NCBI GenBank assembly: GCA_964560325.1
Contig: CAZLLV010000401.1
Span: 1-25,344, forward strand
Reading direction: 5' to 3'
Source of the DNA: CAZLLV01 sp964560325
Lineage (GTDB): Bacteria > Acidobacteriota > Thermoanaerobaculia > Multivoradales > DATKCC01
DNA length: 25,344 bases
Shown here piece by piece: positions 1 through 7,077 of the stretch. Both the position numbers and the translations under genes were made by a program. Position 1 is the first letter of the stretch; each line of letters opens with the position of its first letter. The notes beneath the pieces were generated by a model. It saw nothing but the letters and a program-made list of their open reading frames with translations, did no database searches and was not told the origin of the DNA.

Positions 1-340
1 GATCGCCATGGTCGGGCCGGACGTGGGCCTCTACGCCGCGGCGATCGTCGTCGACGGCTTTACCACCGCGTTCTCGACCGTCGCCTTCGTCGCCTTCATC
101 TCGTTCCTGACCAGCCACACCTACACCGCCACCCAGTACGCGCTGATGGCGTCGCTCGGCAACCTCGGGCGGACGCTGGTGTCGTCGACCAGCGGCGTGG
201 TGGTCGATGCGATGGGCGGCAACTGGGCGCTCTTTTTCGTCGTCACCGCGCTCATGGTGCTGCCCAGCCTGGCCATCCTGGCCTACGTCGCCAAGCTGAT
301 GCGCGAACGGATCCCGGGCTGGCGCGGCGGCCGGGCCTGA
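1..340 (+). CDS. MFS transporter, AmpG/PAT-like, C-terminal fragment
   Basis: This is the last ~112 residues of an inner-membrane permease; the N-terminus lies off the left edge and the frame is open to base 2. Three hydrophobic stretches are visible, around a YAAAIVVDGFTTAF helix, a polar TQYALMASLGNLGRTL segment and a WALFFVVTALMVL helix, ending in a basic tail. The order 'GF..AF..VAFVAFIS.LTS..YTATQYALM.SL..LGRT' is characteristic of the PAT/AmpG branch of the major facilitator superfamily, which imports anhydromuropeptides or acetyl-CoA. The substrate cannot be fixed from the C-terminus alone. The gene converges on the photolyase with 42 bp between the stops, and I see no convincing terminator there, only two imperfect copies of a CTCCTTCACGG-like phrase. 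A beta-lactamase-fold gene lies 4 kb away, but nothing ties the two together. Confidence 0.65.
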   Translation, partial: IAMVGPDVGLYAAAIVVDGFTTAFSTVAFVAFISFLTSHTYTATQYALMASLGNLGRTLVSSTSGVVVDAMGGNWALFFVVTALMVLPSLAILAYVAKLMRERIPGWRGGRA

Positions 341-382
341 GAGCCTGCCGCGGCGAGCCCCCACGGCTCCTTCACGGTTCCT

Positions 383-1789
383 TCACCGGGCCGCCTCGAA
401 CAGCTCCTTGGCCCGCTTCGCCCGCGCCTTGTGCTCGACCACCGGCTCCGGGTAGTCGAGGCCGGCGAGCTGGGGCGGCCGCGCGGTCTCCAGGCCGTGG
501 ATCTCCTTCGCGTCGAGGCCGCGGAGCTCCGGCACCCACCGCTTCACGTACGTGCAGTCGGGGTCGTGCTTCCGCTGCTGGCTCCACGGGTTGAAGATCC
601 GGAAGTAGGGCTGGGCGTCGGCGCCGGTCGAGGCCGCCCACTGCCAGTTGCCGTTGTTGACCGCGGGGTCGTAGTCGAGGAGCCGGGTCGCGAACCAGCG
701 CTCGCCGCGCCGCCAGTCGAGGTGGAGATCCTTGACCAGGAAGGAGGCGACGACCATGCGCAGCCGGTTGTGCAGGAATCCCGTCTCGGCGAGCTGCCGC
801 ATGCCGGCGTCGACGAAGGGGAAGCCGGTCCGGCCCTCGCACCAGGTGGAAAAGAGCGCGTCGTCGTCCTCCCATGCGACCGCGTCGTACTCGGGCCGGA
901 AGGCGTGGCCGAACACGCGCGGCTCGAACCAGGCGAGCTGGGTGAAGAAGTCGCGCCAGTAGAGCTGCCGCACCAGCTCGTGGTCCTCGCCCAGCGCGTC
1001 GACGATGGCGTGGAAAACCTCGCGAATCGAGACGGTCCCGAGCTTGTGGTGGAGCGACAGGCCGGTCGTCCCCGCCTCGTCGGACGGATCGTCGCGGGAG
1101 CGGTCGTAGCGCTCGAAGCGGTCCCGATCTCGATCCAGGTTCCGGAGGATCGCGAGCGCCTCGGCGCGCCCGCCCCGGCCGGCCAGCTCCCGGCGCTCGG
1201 GAAGGAGCTCGCGGTAGACCGACTGCGGCAGGGCGGCGTCGATGGCCGGCCGCGCGAAGCGCACCCGCGGCGCCCCGGCCGGCTTCGCCACCCGCTCCTT
1301 GCGCGCCGCGCGGAAGAACGGGGTGAACACCTGGTACGGCGTGCCGGAGCCGGTCGTCACCTGGCCGGGGTGGGTGAGGAGCAGATCGTGGCTGCGGTGG
1401 AACGGCACCCGCCGCTCGGCGCACACGGCCTGGATCCGCCCGTCGCGCGCGCGGGAGAACGGCGTGTAGTCCCGGTTCACGAACACCGCTTCCACGCCGT
1501 GCTCCTCGACCCATCGCACGACCACGTCTTCAGGGCTTCCGCGAAATCGATAAAGGCTGCCGTCGCTTGCCGAGAGCTGACGGTCGAGGTCCTCGAGCGA
1601 TTCGAGCAGCACCTGGAACGCCGGCGCACCGAAGTAGGCGTTCCGCTCCGGATCGCACTGCACCCGATCGAAGACGAAGCAGGGCAGCACCTCCTCCGAC
1701 ATCGCGGCCGCCCGCGCCAGAGCGGTGTTGTCCGCCAGGCGCAGGTCGCGGCGGAAGACGAAGGCGGATCGGCGGTAGGTGGTGCTCAT
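383..1789 (-). CDS. phrB: deoxyribodipyrimidine photolyase (class I CPD photolyase type)
   Basis: This flavoenzyme uses blue light to split cyclobutane pyrimidine dimers in DNA. The 468-residue length is normal for the family. The N-terminal alpha/beta antenna domain starts with FVFRRDLRLADNTAL (residues 10-24). The FAD domain includes Y228, the TTGLSLHHKLG segment (241-251), QLYWRDFF (275-282), HNRLRM (340-345), LDYDPAVNNGNWQWAASTGAD (371-391) and the signature PYFRIFNPWSQ (394-404). Trp316, Trp359 and Trp382/384 fit the electron-transfer triad. I start at the ATG at 1789 because family homology begins eight residues later; an ATG at 1852 would add 21 residues unlike a photolyase. No strong Shine-Dalgarno is visible. 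It stands alone, divergent from the ATPase cassette. A DASH-type cryptochrome is less likely given the length and motifs. Confidence 0.95.
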   Translation of the reverse strand: MSTTYRRSAFVFRRDLRLADNTALARAAAMSEEVLPCFVFDRVQCDPERNAYFGAPAFQVLLESLEDLDRQLSASDGSLYRFRGSPEDVVVRWVEEHGVEAVFVNRDYTPFSRARDGRIQAVCAERRVPFHRSHDLLLTHPGQVTTGSGTPYQVFTPFFRAARKERVAKPAGAPRVRFARPAIDAALPQSVYRELLPERRELAGRGGRAEALAILRNLDRDRDRFERYDRSRDDPSDEAGTTGLSLHHKLGTVSIREVFHAIVDALGEDHELVRQLYWRDFFTQLAWFEPRVFGHAFRPEYDAVAWEDDDALFSTWCEGRTGFPFVDAGMRQLAETGFLHNRLRMVVASFLVKDLHLDWRRGERWFATRLLDYDPAVNNGNWQWAASTGADAQPYFRIFNPWSQQRKHDPDCTYVKRWVPELRGLDAKEIHGLETARPPQLAGLDYPEPVVEHKARAKRAKELFEAAR

Positions 1790-1885
1790 CGGCAGGATCG
1801 TAGGCGCAGTGTTGCACGCAGCCGGATCTCGGCGACGCTTCCTGCATTCCAATGTCGGTTATGGTACCCTAAGTACGACAGTCCA

Positions 1886-3232
1886 ATGCGTATCGACGAT
1901 CTCGTCATCAGCCAGAATCCTTGGTGGACCGCCCCGAACGCGCGAATGAGCGCCGCATATCCCGTTCGTCGGGAGGCTCAGGGCGTCGTGGCGTCTCAGA
2001 TCCGGCGCCTGGAGGACCGGAGAGCCATCGCGCTCGTGGGGCCACGCCAGGTCGGGAAGACGGTCGTCTTGCTGCAGACGATCGATGAGCTCCTGGACCT
2101 TGGCTGGCCTCCGGGCAACGTCACCTATTTCGACTTCTCGGATCCTCGCCTGACCGAGGAGATCCTTCCACATCGGGTGACCGAGGTGACACCGCCGACT
2201 GTCGATTCGGAGCAGCCGAGAGTCCTGCTGTTCGACGAGATCAGCCGCGCGGTGAACTGGGATCTCTGGCTCAAGAACGTCGTCGACCGAGGTGGATTCC
2301 GCGTCGGCGTCACCGATTCCGCATCGAGTTTGCTACGCCAGGGTACGAGGGAGTCCGGCCAGGGTCGATGGGACCAGGTGAGGATCGAAGGCCTCTCGTT
2401 CGTCGAGGCCCTGAGCTTCCTGGCGGAGACCAGCGACAACCTCGAGAAGGTCTACGCCGCCAACCCGGAGTATCTGGCTCGCTACCTTCGGACCGGGGGC
2501 TTCCCGGAGCACCTGCTGAAAGACATGGCGTCGCTCGACGAGCGAATGGAGGTCGCCCGGCGGCTACGCGAGGACATCGTCGAGAGCGCCGTCTACCGCG
2601 ATCTCGCACGGTTCGAGATCGCTTCCCATTCCGTCAAGAATCTCTTCATCTACGTGGTGGAGACTTCGGGATCGATCTTCAGCGCCGCGCAGCGAGCGGA
2701 AGAGATCGGCCGCGACTACCGGACCGTGCAGCGATGGATCGGCCTTTTGGAGGACGCCGGGCTGATCTCTGTGTTGCCCCGATACGCCAAGCGAGCGAGC
2801 CGTCGCCTGAAGGGCGGGAGCTCGCCGAAGCTCTACGCCGCGGATCACGGTCTGGTATCGGCGCTCTCGGCGCACGACGCGTCGTCGCCGTCGGTCGAGA
2901 GCCGGATCTTCGAAGCCGTGGTCTTCCGTCACCTGAGAGAGTTGGCGAGGGACTTTCTGGGCCGCATCTCCTACTACCGCTTCAAGAACGACGTGGAGAT
3001 CGATTTCGTCCTGGAGGTCGAGGGCGGCACCGTGGCGGTCGAGGTCACCAGCTCGGCGGAGGTGACCTCGAAGAAGATCGCGAAGCTGGAAACCGCGGCG
3101 AGGCATCTCGGTGCGGATCGGGCGTACCTCGTCCACGGGGGAATCTCCGAGGGTCCGAGAGACGGGATCGTCTCCTTGCCGCTCGCGCGGTTCCTGCTCC
3201 GCCCCGAACGGGTTTTGGAGGAAGAGCCGTGA
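1886..3232 (+). CDS. AAA (AAA_14-like) ATPase with DUF4143-type C-terminal domain
   Basis: This is a 448-residue ATP-binding protein of the widespread but poorly understood 'ATPase + DUF4143' family. Visible are Walker A GPRQVGKT (52-59), Walker B RVLLFDE (112-118), the WDLWLKNVVDRG helix, and the family phrase RTGGFPE (202-208). A winged-helix-like stretch (about 262-298) follows, then a PD-(D/E)xK-like fold with D373 and E386. Two family positions look altered. The segment after Walker B reads GVTDSASSLL where relatives usually have TGSS, and the usual Lys of the terminal E-x-K is Thr388, so nuclease activity is doubtful. The ATG at 1886 has no Shine-Dalgarno; the frame is open far upstream, but only as antisense of the photolyase. 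It overlaps the next gene by 4 bp (GTGA). Codon use is less GC-extreme than in the neighbours. Confidence 0.85.
   Translation: MRIDDLVISQNPWWTAPNARMSAAYPVRREAQGVVASQIRRLEDRRAIALVGPRQVGKTVVLLQTIDELLDLGWPPGNVTYFDFSDPRLTEEILPHRVTEVTPPTVDSEQPRVLLFDEISRAVNWDLWLKNVVDRGGFRVGVTDSASSLLRQGTRESGQGRWDQVRIEGLSFVEALSFLAETSDNLEKVYAANPEYLARYLRTGGFPEHLLKDMASLDERMEVARRLREDIVESAVYRDLARFEIASHSVKNLFIYVVETSGSIFSAAQRAEEIGRDYRTVQRWIGLLEDAGLISVLPRYAKRASRRLKGGSSPKLYAADHGLVSALSAHDASSPSVESRIFEAVVFRHLRELARDFLGRISYYRFKNDVEIDFVLEVEGGTVAVEVTSSAEVTSKKIAKLETAARHLGADRAYLVHGGISEGPRDGIVSLPLARFLLRPERVLEEEP
3217..3222 (+). promoter_or_regulatory. ribosome binding site deciding the GTG start of the AlbA_2 gene
   Basis: GGAGGA sits 6 bp upstream of the GTG at 3229, inside the 3' end of the ATPase gene. 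It supports this non-ATG start and coupled translation of the two cassette genes. The upstream ATPase has no comparable site. Confidence 0.75.
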
Positions 3233-4419
3233 CGGGCATCCCGCTGGGTGAAAAAGAGAGCCAGACCTTGGAGTTCAAGGGGCGCGACAAGCTCAGTGAT
3301 CGAGAGGAGTTGGCAGCGTCGGTCGTGGCGTTTCTCAACAGTCACGGCGGTGATCTCTACGTGGGCGTGCGCGAAGAAGGAGGGCGCGCCGTGTGGATCG
3401 AAGGGATCGACGACCCGGAGAATGAAGCGCAAAACCTATACAACTCTCTGCTCGACCGGATCGAACCGTCGCCGGGTCCAGATGAGATTCACGTCAAGGT
3501 CTTGACGGAAGACCCGGGGGGCTCGATTCTTCGCGTTCGGGTGCAACGCGGTGCCCATCGTCCCTATGCGGTGCCGACAAGCAGAGGGGCAGAGAAGTAC
3601 CGGAGGTTCGACTTGCGAGTGGGTAATCGGCGGCGCCCGATGACCCGCGAAGAGCTCGCCGACGCGTTCTCCGGGACGGGCGGGTTCGAGCTACCCGGAG
3701 CCGAGCCACGCAAGATCCTGCTGGCAGACCGGCAAGCGATCCAGGCGGATGGAAAGGACTGGTTCTGGCTCGGTATCCAGCCGGCTCGGAGCGTCGCCCT
3801 CGACGTGCAGCGCCCGGACCTCCCGAAGCTCCTGACCGATCGCAGGGTGCTCGGCCTGCCCCCGGGCGCTCCCTCGTTCCACGTCCCGTTCGAGCCGGAG
3901 TTGAAGCTGGGTCGCCTCGTGGCGTACGCGATCCCCGGGGAGATCTCGATCAAAGAAACCGCGATTCGCAGCGACGGCGGGATCCGATTCCGTACGACGA
4001 TTTCTCACCTCTACCGGCATGCCGCCGGCTCCTCGCCGCGGTGGATCAATCCGGAGGTCTTGATCGGGATCCCGCGTTCCTTACTGGCACTGGTGAAGCC
4101 GGTCTTGGGCGAGTCCCTGTCCCCCGATGACCGCGTTCTGGTCGACATGGCACTCCTCGGTCTCGGGGACGAAGAGGCCAGGCTGCTCCCGGGACGGTGG
4201 CGCCGTCCCCGACCGGGAAAGGAGGCCCGCTCCCTGGAATCGGGGGAAGATTTCTTCCTCTCGAAGCCACTCGAATTGACCCTTCGAGAGATCGAGGAGG
4301 AGCCGGAGCGATCCGTGGTTCGTCTGCTCCGAGAGCTCTACGAGGCTTTCGGTCTACGTGAAGAAGCGATCCCCGTATCGATACCCCGAGCGGCTCGCGG
4401 ACCGATCGAGCACCCGTAG
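3229..4419 (+). CDS. AlbA_2/Schlafen-like putative DNA- or RNA-binding protein
   Basis: This 396-residue protein opens with an AlbA_2 (AAA_4, Schlafen-core-like) domain, about residues 6-150. Its marks are KESQTLEFK (9-17), the helix EELAASVVAFLNSHGGDLYVGV (26-47), the RAHRPYAVP-like region and YRRFDLRVGNRRRPMTREEL near 125-145. E10 and E15 sit where Schlafen-type RNases carry acidic catalytic residues, but activity is not shown. The remaining ~240 residues (about 155-396) match nothing I recognise; they look like a folded alpha/beta sensor or effector region with a basic RWRRPRPGK patch. The GTG start at 3229 overlaps the ATPase stop, and a clear GGAGGA lies 6 bp upstream, so translation is probably coupled. 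The pair looks like one functional unit, possibly defence or stress related (inference). Confidence 0.8.
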   Translation: MTGIPLGEKESQTLEFKGRDKLSDREELAASVVAFLNSHGGDLYVGVREEGGRAVWIEGIDDPENEAQNLYNSLLDRIEPSPGPDEIHVKVLTEDPGGSILRVRVQRGAHRPYAVPTSRGAEKYRRFDLRVGNRRRPMTREELADAFSGTGGFELPGAEPRKILLADRQAIQADGKDWFWLGIQPARSVALDVQRPDLPKLLTDRRVLGLPPGAPSFHVPFEPELKLGRLVAYAIPGEISIKETAIRSDGGIRFRTTISHLYRHAAGSSPRWINPEVLIGIPRSLLALVKPVLGESLSPDDRVLVDMALLGLGDEEARLLPGRWRRPRPGKEARSLESGEDFFLSKPLELTLREIEEEPERSVVRLLRELYEAFGLREEAIPVSIPRAARGPIEHP

Positions 4420-4433
4420 CGCCCGGACTGCCG

Positions 4434-5561
4434 TCACCCCGCGGCGAGCCCCAGATCCTCGTAGACCGCCGCGCACAGACCCTCCATGCGCTCCAGGTGG
4501 GCCTCGTCGGCGGGGGTGCCGTTGGTGGCGAGGGCGACGACCAGGCGGTGCTCCGGGTCGGCGAAGGCGGTCGAGGAGCGGTAGCCGGAGTGGCCGTAGG
4601 TGCGGCGCGAGGCGTGGGGGCCGTAGGCGTAGGGAAGGTCGGGTTCCTGGTAGATCGTCGAGTTGACGATGAAGCCGAGGCCCCAATCCATGACGTGGCG
4701 GAAGGTGTGGTCGTAGAGGCCGACCCGGTGCCGGGCGGTCATCGCCTCGACCGTCTGCGGGGTCAGCACCCGCTCGCCCGTCTTCGGCGACACGCCGCCG
4801 GCGAGCAGGCTCTCGTAGAAGAGGCCGAGCTCGCGCACCGGGCCCCGCCCGTTGCCGCCCGGGGACGGCCGCACCACCCACTCCTCCCGGTGCCACCGGT
4901 GCGCGGGCGGGCCGGCGCCGTCCGATCGGCGCGTGTGCGGGACCTCGGTGTTGAACATCGGCACGATCCGTTCGCCGTACTCGGCATGGCGCTCGGCCGG
5001 CATGCCGACCCACGAATCGTCCATGCCGAGCGGCGCCAGCACCTCCTCGCGCACGAAGCGGTCGTAGGGGCGGCCGTCGATCCGGCACACCACCTCGCCG
5101 AGCACGAACCAGCTCGACGCCATGTGGTACCCGGCTTTCTTCCCCGGCTCCCAGCGCGGCTCGAGCTTGCGCTTCGCGATCCGGGCGATCACCTCGTCCC
5201 AGCTCTCGCGCGGCCAGCCCACGTCGAGCATGCGGATGCCGCTCGTGTGGGTGAGCAGGTGGCGCAGCGTCACCCCCTCCTTGCCGCCCGCCGCGAACTC
5301 CGGCACGAAGCGGGCGACCGGGTCGTCGAGGCCGACCGTGCCCGCCTCCCAGAGGATCGCCAGCGCCACCGCCGCCGTCGGCTTGGTCGAGGAGAGCCAG
5401 AGGGTGAGGTCGTCCTTCGCGAGCGGCACTCCCGGCCGCGCCTCGCCGACGGCGAGGTCGGCCACCGTCTCGCCGCCCTGCGAGACGTAGAGCTGCGCGC
5501 CCAGGTGGAGGCCGGCGGCGATGCCGGCCTGGAGTCGGGAGATCGTCTTCGGGAGAGGCAC
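4434..5561 (-). CDS. serine hydrolase, beta-lactamase (class C / esterase EstB-like) family
   Basis: This 375-residue protein has the serine beta-lactamase/DD-peptidase fold. The SxxK nucleophile motif is SSTK (57-60). The Tyr motif is in GYHMASSWFVLGEVV, with Y145 as the likely base. HLLTHTSGI (101-109) is the family's conserved segment, and YGHSGYRSS near the C-terminus replaces the KTG box with an HxG-type triad. This pattern fits family VIII esterases and 'beta-lactamase domain' hydrolases better than true AmpC enzymes, so antibiotic resistance should not be assumed. No signal peptide is visible, which suggests a cytoplasmic hydrolase. The start is a GTG 22 bp after the stop of the ApaH-like gene, with only a weak ribosome site, so it is probably co-transcribed with that gene. 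It converges on the AlbA_2 gene with 14 bp between stops. Confidence 0.88.
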   Translation of the reverse strand: MPLPKTISRLQAGIAAGLHLGAQLYVSQGGETVADLAVGEARPGVPLAKDDLTLWLSSTKPTAAVALAILWEAGTVGLDDPVARFVPEFAAGGKEGVTLRHLLTHTSGIRMLDVGWPRESWDEVIARIAKRKLEPRWEPGKKAGYHMASSWFVLGEVVCRIDGRPYDRFVREEVLAPLGMDDSWVGMPAERHAEYGERIVPMFNTEVPHTRRSDGAGPPAHRWHREEWVVRPSPGGNGRGPVRELGLFYESLLAGGVSPKTGERVLTPQTVEAMTARHRVGLYDHTFRHVMDWGLGFIVNSTIYQEPDLPYAYGPHASRRTYGHSGYRSSTAFADPEHRLVVALATNGTPADEAHLERMEGLCAAVYEDLGLAAG

Positions 5562-5583
5562 GAGTCGGACGGGATCGTGGGAG

Positions 5584-6456
5584 CTACGCGGTCGTCCGCC
5601 GGGACGGCGGCTCTCGGGTGGCGACCTCGAACAGCTCGCCGTCGTCGAGGCGGGCCGCGGTCAGCCGGTCCCCCCAGACGCAGCCGGTGTCGAGGCCGAA
5701 GAGGCCGGGCTCCCGCAGGAGGCCGAGCGATGCCCAGTGGCCGAAGACGACCGTCGGCAGCCCGTCCGCCGGCTGCCCGTCGCGCCAGGCCTCGAACCAC
5801 GCCCGGTCGCCCGACGGAGCGTCCTCCGGCGGACCGGAGTAGCCGCAGCGCGGAATGCCGTCGGCGCGGATCGTCCGCAGGAGCGTGAAGACCGCGAGAC
5901 CGCAGGAGGCGCGGCCGAGGGCGTCGTCGATCCGGCACTCGTGGTCGAAGCGGCCGTTGCGCTCGGCGTAGTCGGCGAGGAGGTCATCGCCGTCCGGACC
6001 GCGCAGCACCGCCTCGGTGTCGCGCGCCAGCTCCTCCGCGGCCTCCGGGCTCCAGCCGGGGAGCAGGCCGCCGTGGACCAGCACGAGGCCGTCCTCGCGG
6101 TGCAGCAGCGGGCGCTCCCGCAGCCACGCGACGAGCTCGTCGCGCTCGCGGCGGCCCGGTCCGTCCGAGGGAGCGAGCACGTCGTCGAGGCTGTCCTTCT
6201 TGCGCGCCTCGGCGACCCCGGCGGCGCGCGCGAGCAGGTGGACGTCGTGGTTGCCGAGGACGGCGACGAAGCGCTCGCCCATCCGCTCGGCCGTCTCGCG
6301 CGCCCAGCGCAGCACCCCCAGGTTGTCCGGCCCCCGGTTGACCAGGTCGCCCACCAGCCAGAGCCGGTCCCGGTCCGGATCGAGCGGGAGCCGGCCGAGC
6401 AGCGCGCGGAGGCTCTCCGTGCAGCCGTGGACGTCGCCGATCGCGTAGGTGGCCAT
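5584..6456 (-). CDS. ApaH-like metallophosphatase (symmetrical diadenosine tetraphosphatase-like)
   Basis: This 290-residue calcineurin-type phosphoesterase has the full motif set in order: GDVHG (7-11), GDLVNRGPDN, GNHD, HGG, and a late GH plus LDTGCVWG. The closing LDTGCVWG.LTA and the overall length match ApaH, which splits Ap4A into two ADP; a related PrpE-like or protein-phosphatase role is possible. The start is the ATG at 6456, chosen because GDVHG must lie near the N-terminus and because GGAGG sits 5 bp upstream. A longer reading from 6828 would run through the divergent TerB-like gene. It is the first gene of a two-gene minus-strand operon with the beta-lactamase-fold hydrolase. Confidence 0.9.
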   Translation of the reverse strand: MATYAIGDVHGCTESLRALLGRLPLDPDRDRLWLVGDLVNRGPDNLGVLRWARETAERMGERFVAVLGNHDVHLLARAAGVAEARKKDSLDDVLAPSDGPGRRERDELVAWLRERPLLHREDGLVLVHGGLLPGWSPEAAEELARDTEAVLRGPDGDDLLADYAERNGRFDHECRIDDALGRASCGLAVFTLLRTIRADGIPRCGYSGPPEDAPSGDRAWFEAWRDGQPADGLPTVVFGHWASLGLLREPGLFGLDTGCVWGDRLTAARLDDGELFEVATREPPSRRTTA

Positions 6457-6532
6457 TCGCCTCCGAACGATCGCCGATTCGGCCGGGCGTTGCAACCCCG
6501 TGCCTGCCTGAACGGATAGAGTCGGAGCCGCC

Positions 6533-7051
6533 ATGCTCGACTCGCTCCTGAGCCTCCTCGGCCTGCGCCCCGGCGGCGACGCCTCCGCCGCGCCGGGCAC
6601 CGTCGGCGAGATCGTCGCCCGCCTCGAGCGCCTGCCGCCCGAGCGGGCGCGCCGGGTGGCGGCGCTCGCGCTGGTCCTCGCCCGTGCCGCCGACGCCGAC
6701 CTTCGCATCGGGCCCGAGGAGCGGGAGGCGATCGGCGAGATCCTGGTCGAGCGCGGGAGCCTGTCGGCCGAGGAGGCGGAGGCGGTGACCGCGATCGCCG
6801 CCCGCCGCAGCCGGGTCTCGGGCGGCACCGACCACTACCTCGCGACCCGCGAGCTGACCGGGATGACCACCCGCGAGGAGCGCGAGGAGCTGCTCGAGAG
6901 CCTGTTCACGGTCGCCGCCGCCGACGGCTCGATCTCGACGGCGGAGGAGAACCGCATCCGCCAGATCGCGAGCGAGCTCGGCTTCGGCCACCGGGAGTTC
7001 GCCCGCGCCCGTTCCGACTGGAACGAGCACCGGGAGATCCTCCAACGCTAG
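6533..7051 (+). CDS. TerB-like tellurite-resistance family protein
   Basis: This 172-residue helical protein has two acidic helical repeats typical of TerB/TerB-like domains: ARAADADLRIGPEEREAIG (about 50-68) and TVAAADGSISTAEENRI (126-142). The D-G-x-I-x-x-x-E-E pattern is the putative metal site of the family. Such proteins are thought to act as membrane-linked stress or metal sensors; tellurite itself is not implied, and no other ter gene is nearby. The ATG at 6533 has a GGAG 7 bp upstream. It is divergent from the ApaH-like gene, with 76 bp between the starts. No signal peptide is visible; the N-terminal MLDSLLSLLGL could be an amphipathic helix. Confidence 0.85.
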   Translation: MLDSLLSLLGLRPGGDASAAPGTVGEIVARLERLPPERARRVAALALVLARAADADLRIGPEEREAIGEILVERGSLSAEEAEAVTAIAARRSRVSGGTDHYLATRELTGMTTREEREELLESLFTVAAADGSISTAEENRIRQIASELGFGHREFARARSDWNEHREILQR

Positions 7052-7056
7052 CGTCG

Positions 7057-7077
7057 CCCGCTACGCGGGGGCTTCTT
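7057..7077 (+). terminator. weak hairpin after the TerB-like gene
   Basis: A 5-bp stem, CCCGC (7057-7061) with GCGGG (7065-7069) around a 3-base loop, is followed by GGCTTCTT. It lies in the short gap between two convergent genes. The stem is short and the T-run broken, so this is only a candidate. Confidence 0.3.

Noticed and set aside
431..1885. Long plus-strand open frame antisense to the photolyase, continuous with the ATPase gene
   Set aside because: It is a by-product of high GC codon use in the photolyase; the protein has no family features and homology of the ATPase begins only at 1886.
4434..5561. Reading the hydrolase as an antibiotic-resistance beta-lactamase linked to the AmpG-like fragment
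   Set aside because: It lacks a signal peptide and KTG box, fits esterase-like relatives better, and is 4 kb from the permease with unrelated genes between.
6490..6506. Sigma-54-like site (AGGCACGGGGTTGCA, minus strand) before the ApaH-like gene
   Set aside because: The GG and GC are 11 bp apart instead of 12, and sigma-54 is strict about this spacing; the leading T is also A.
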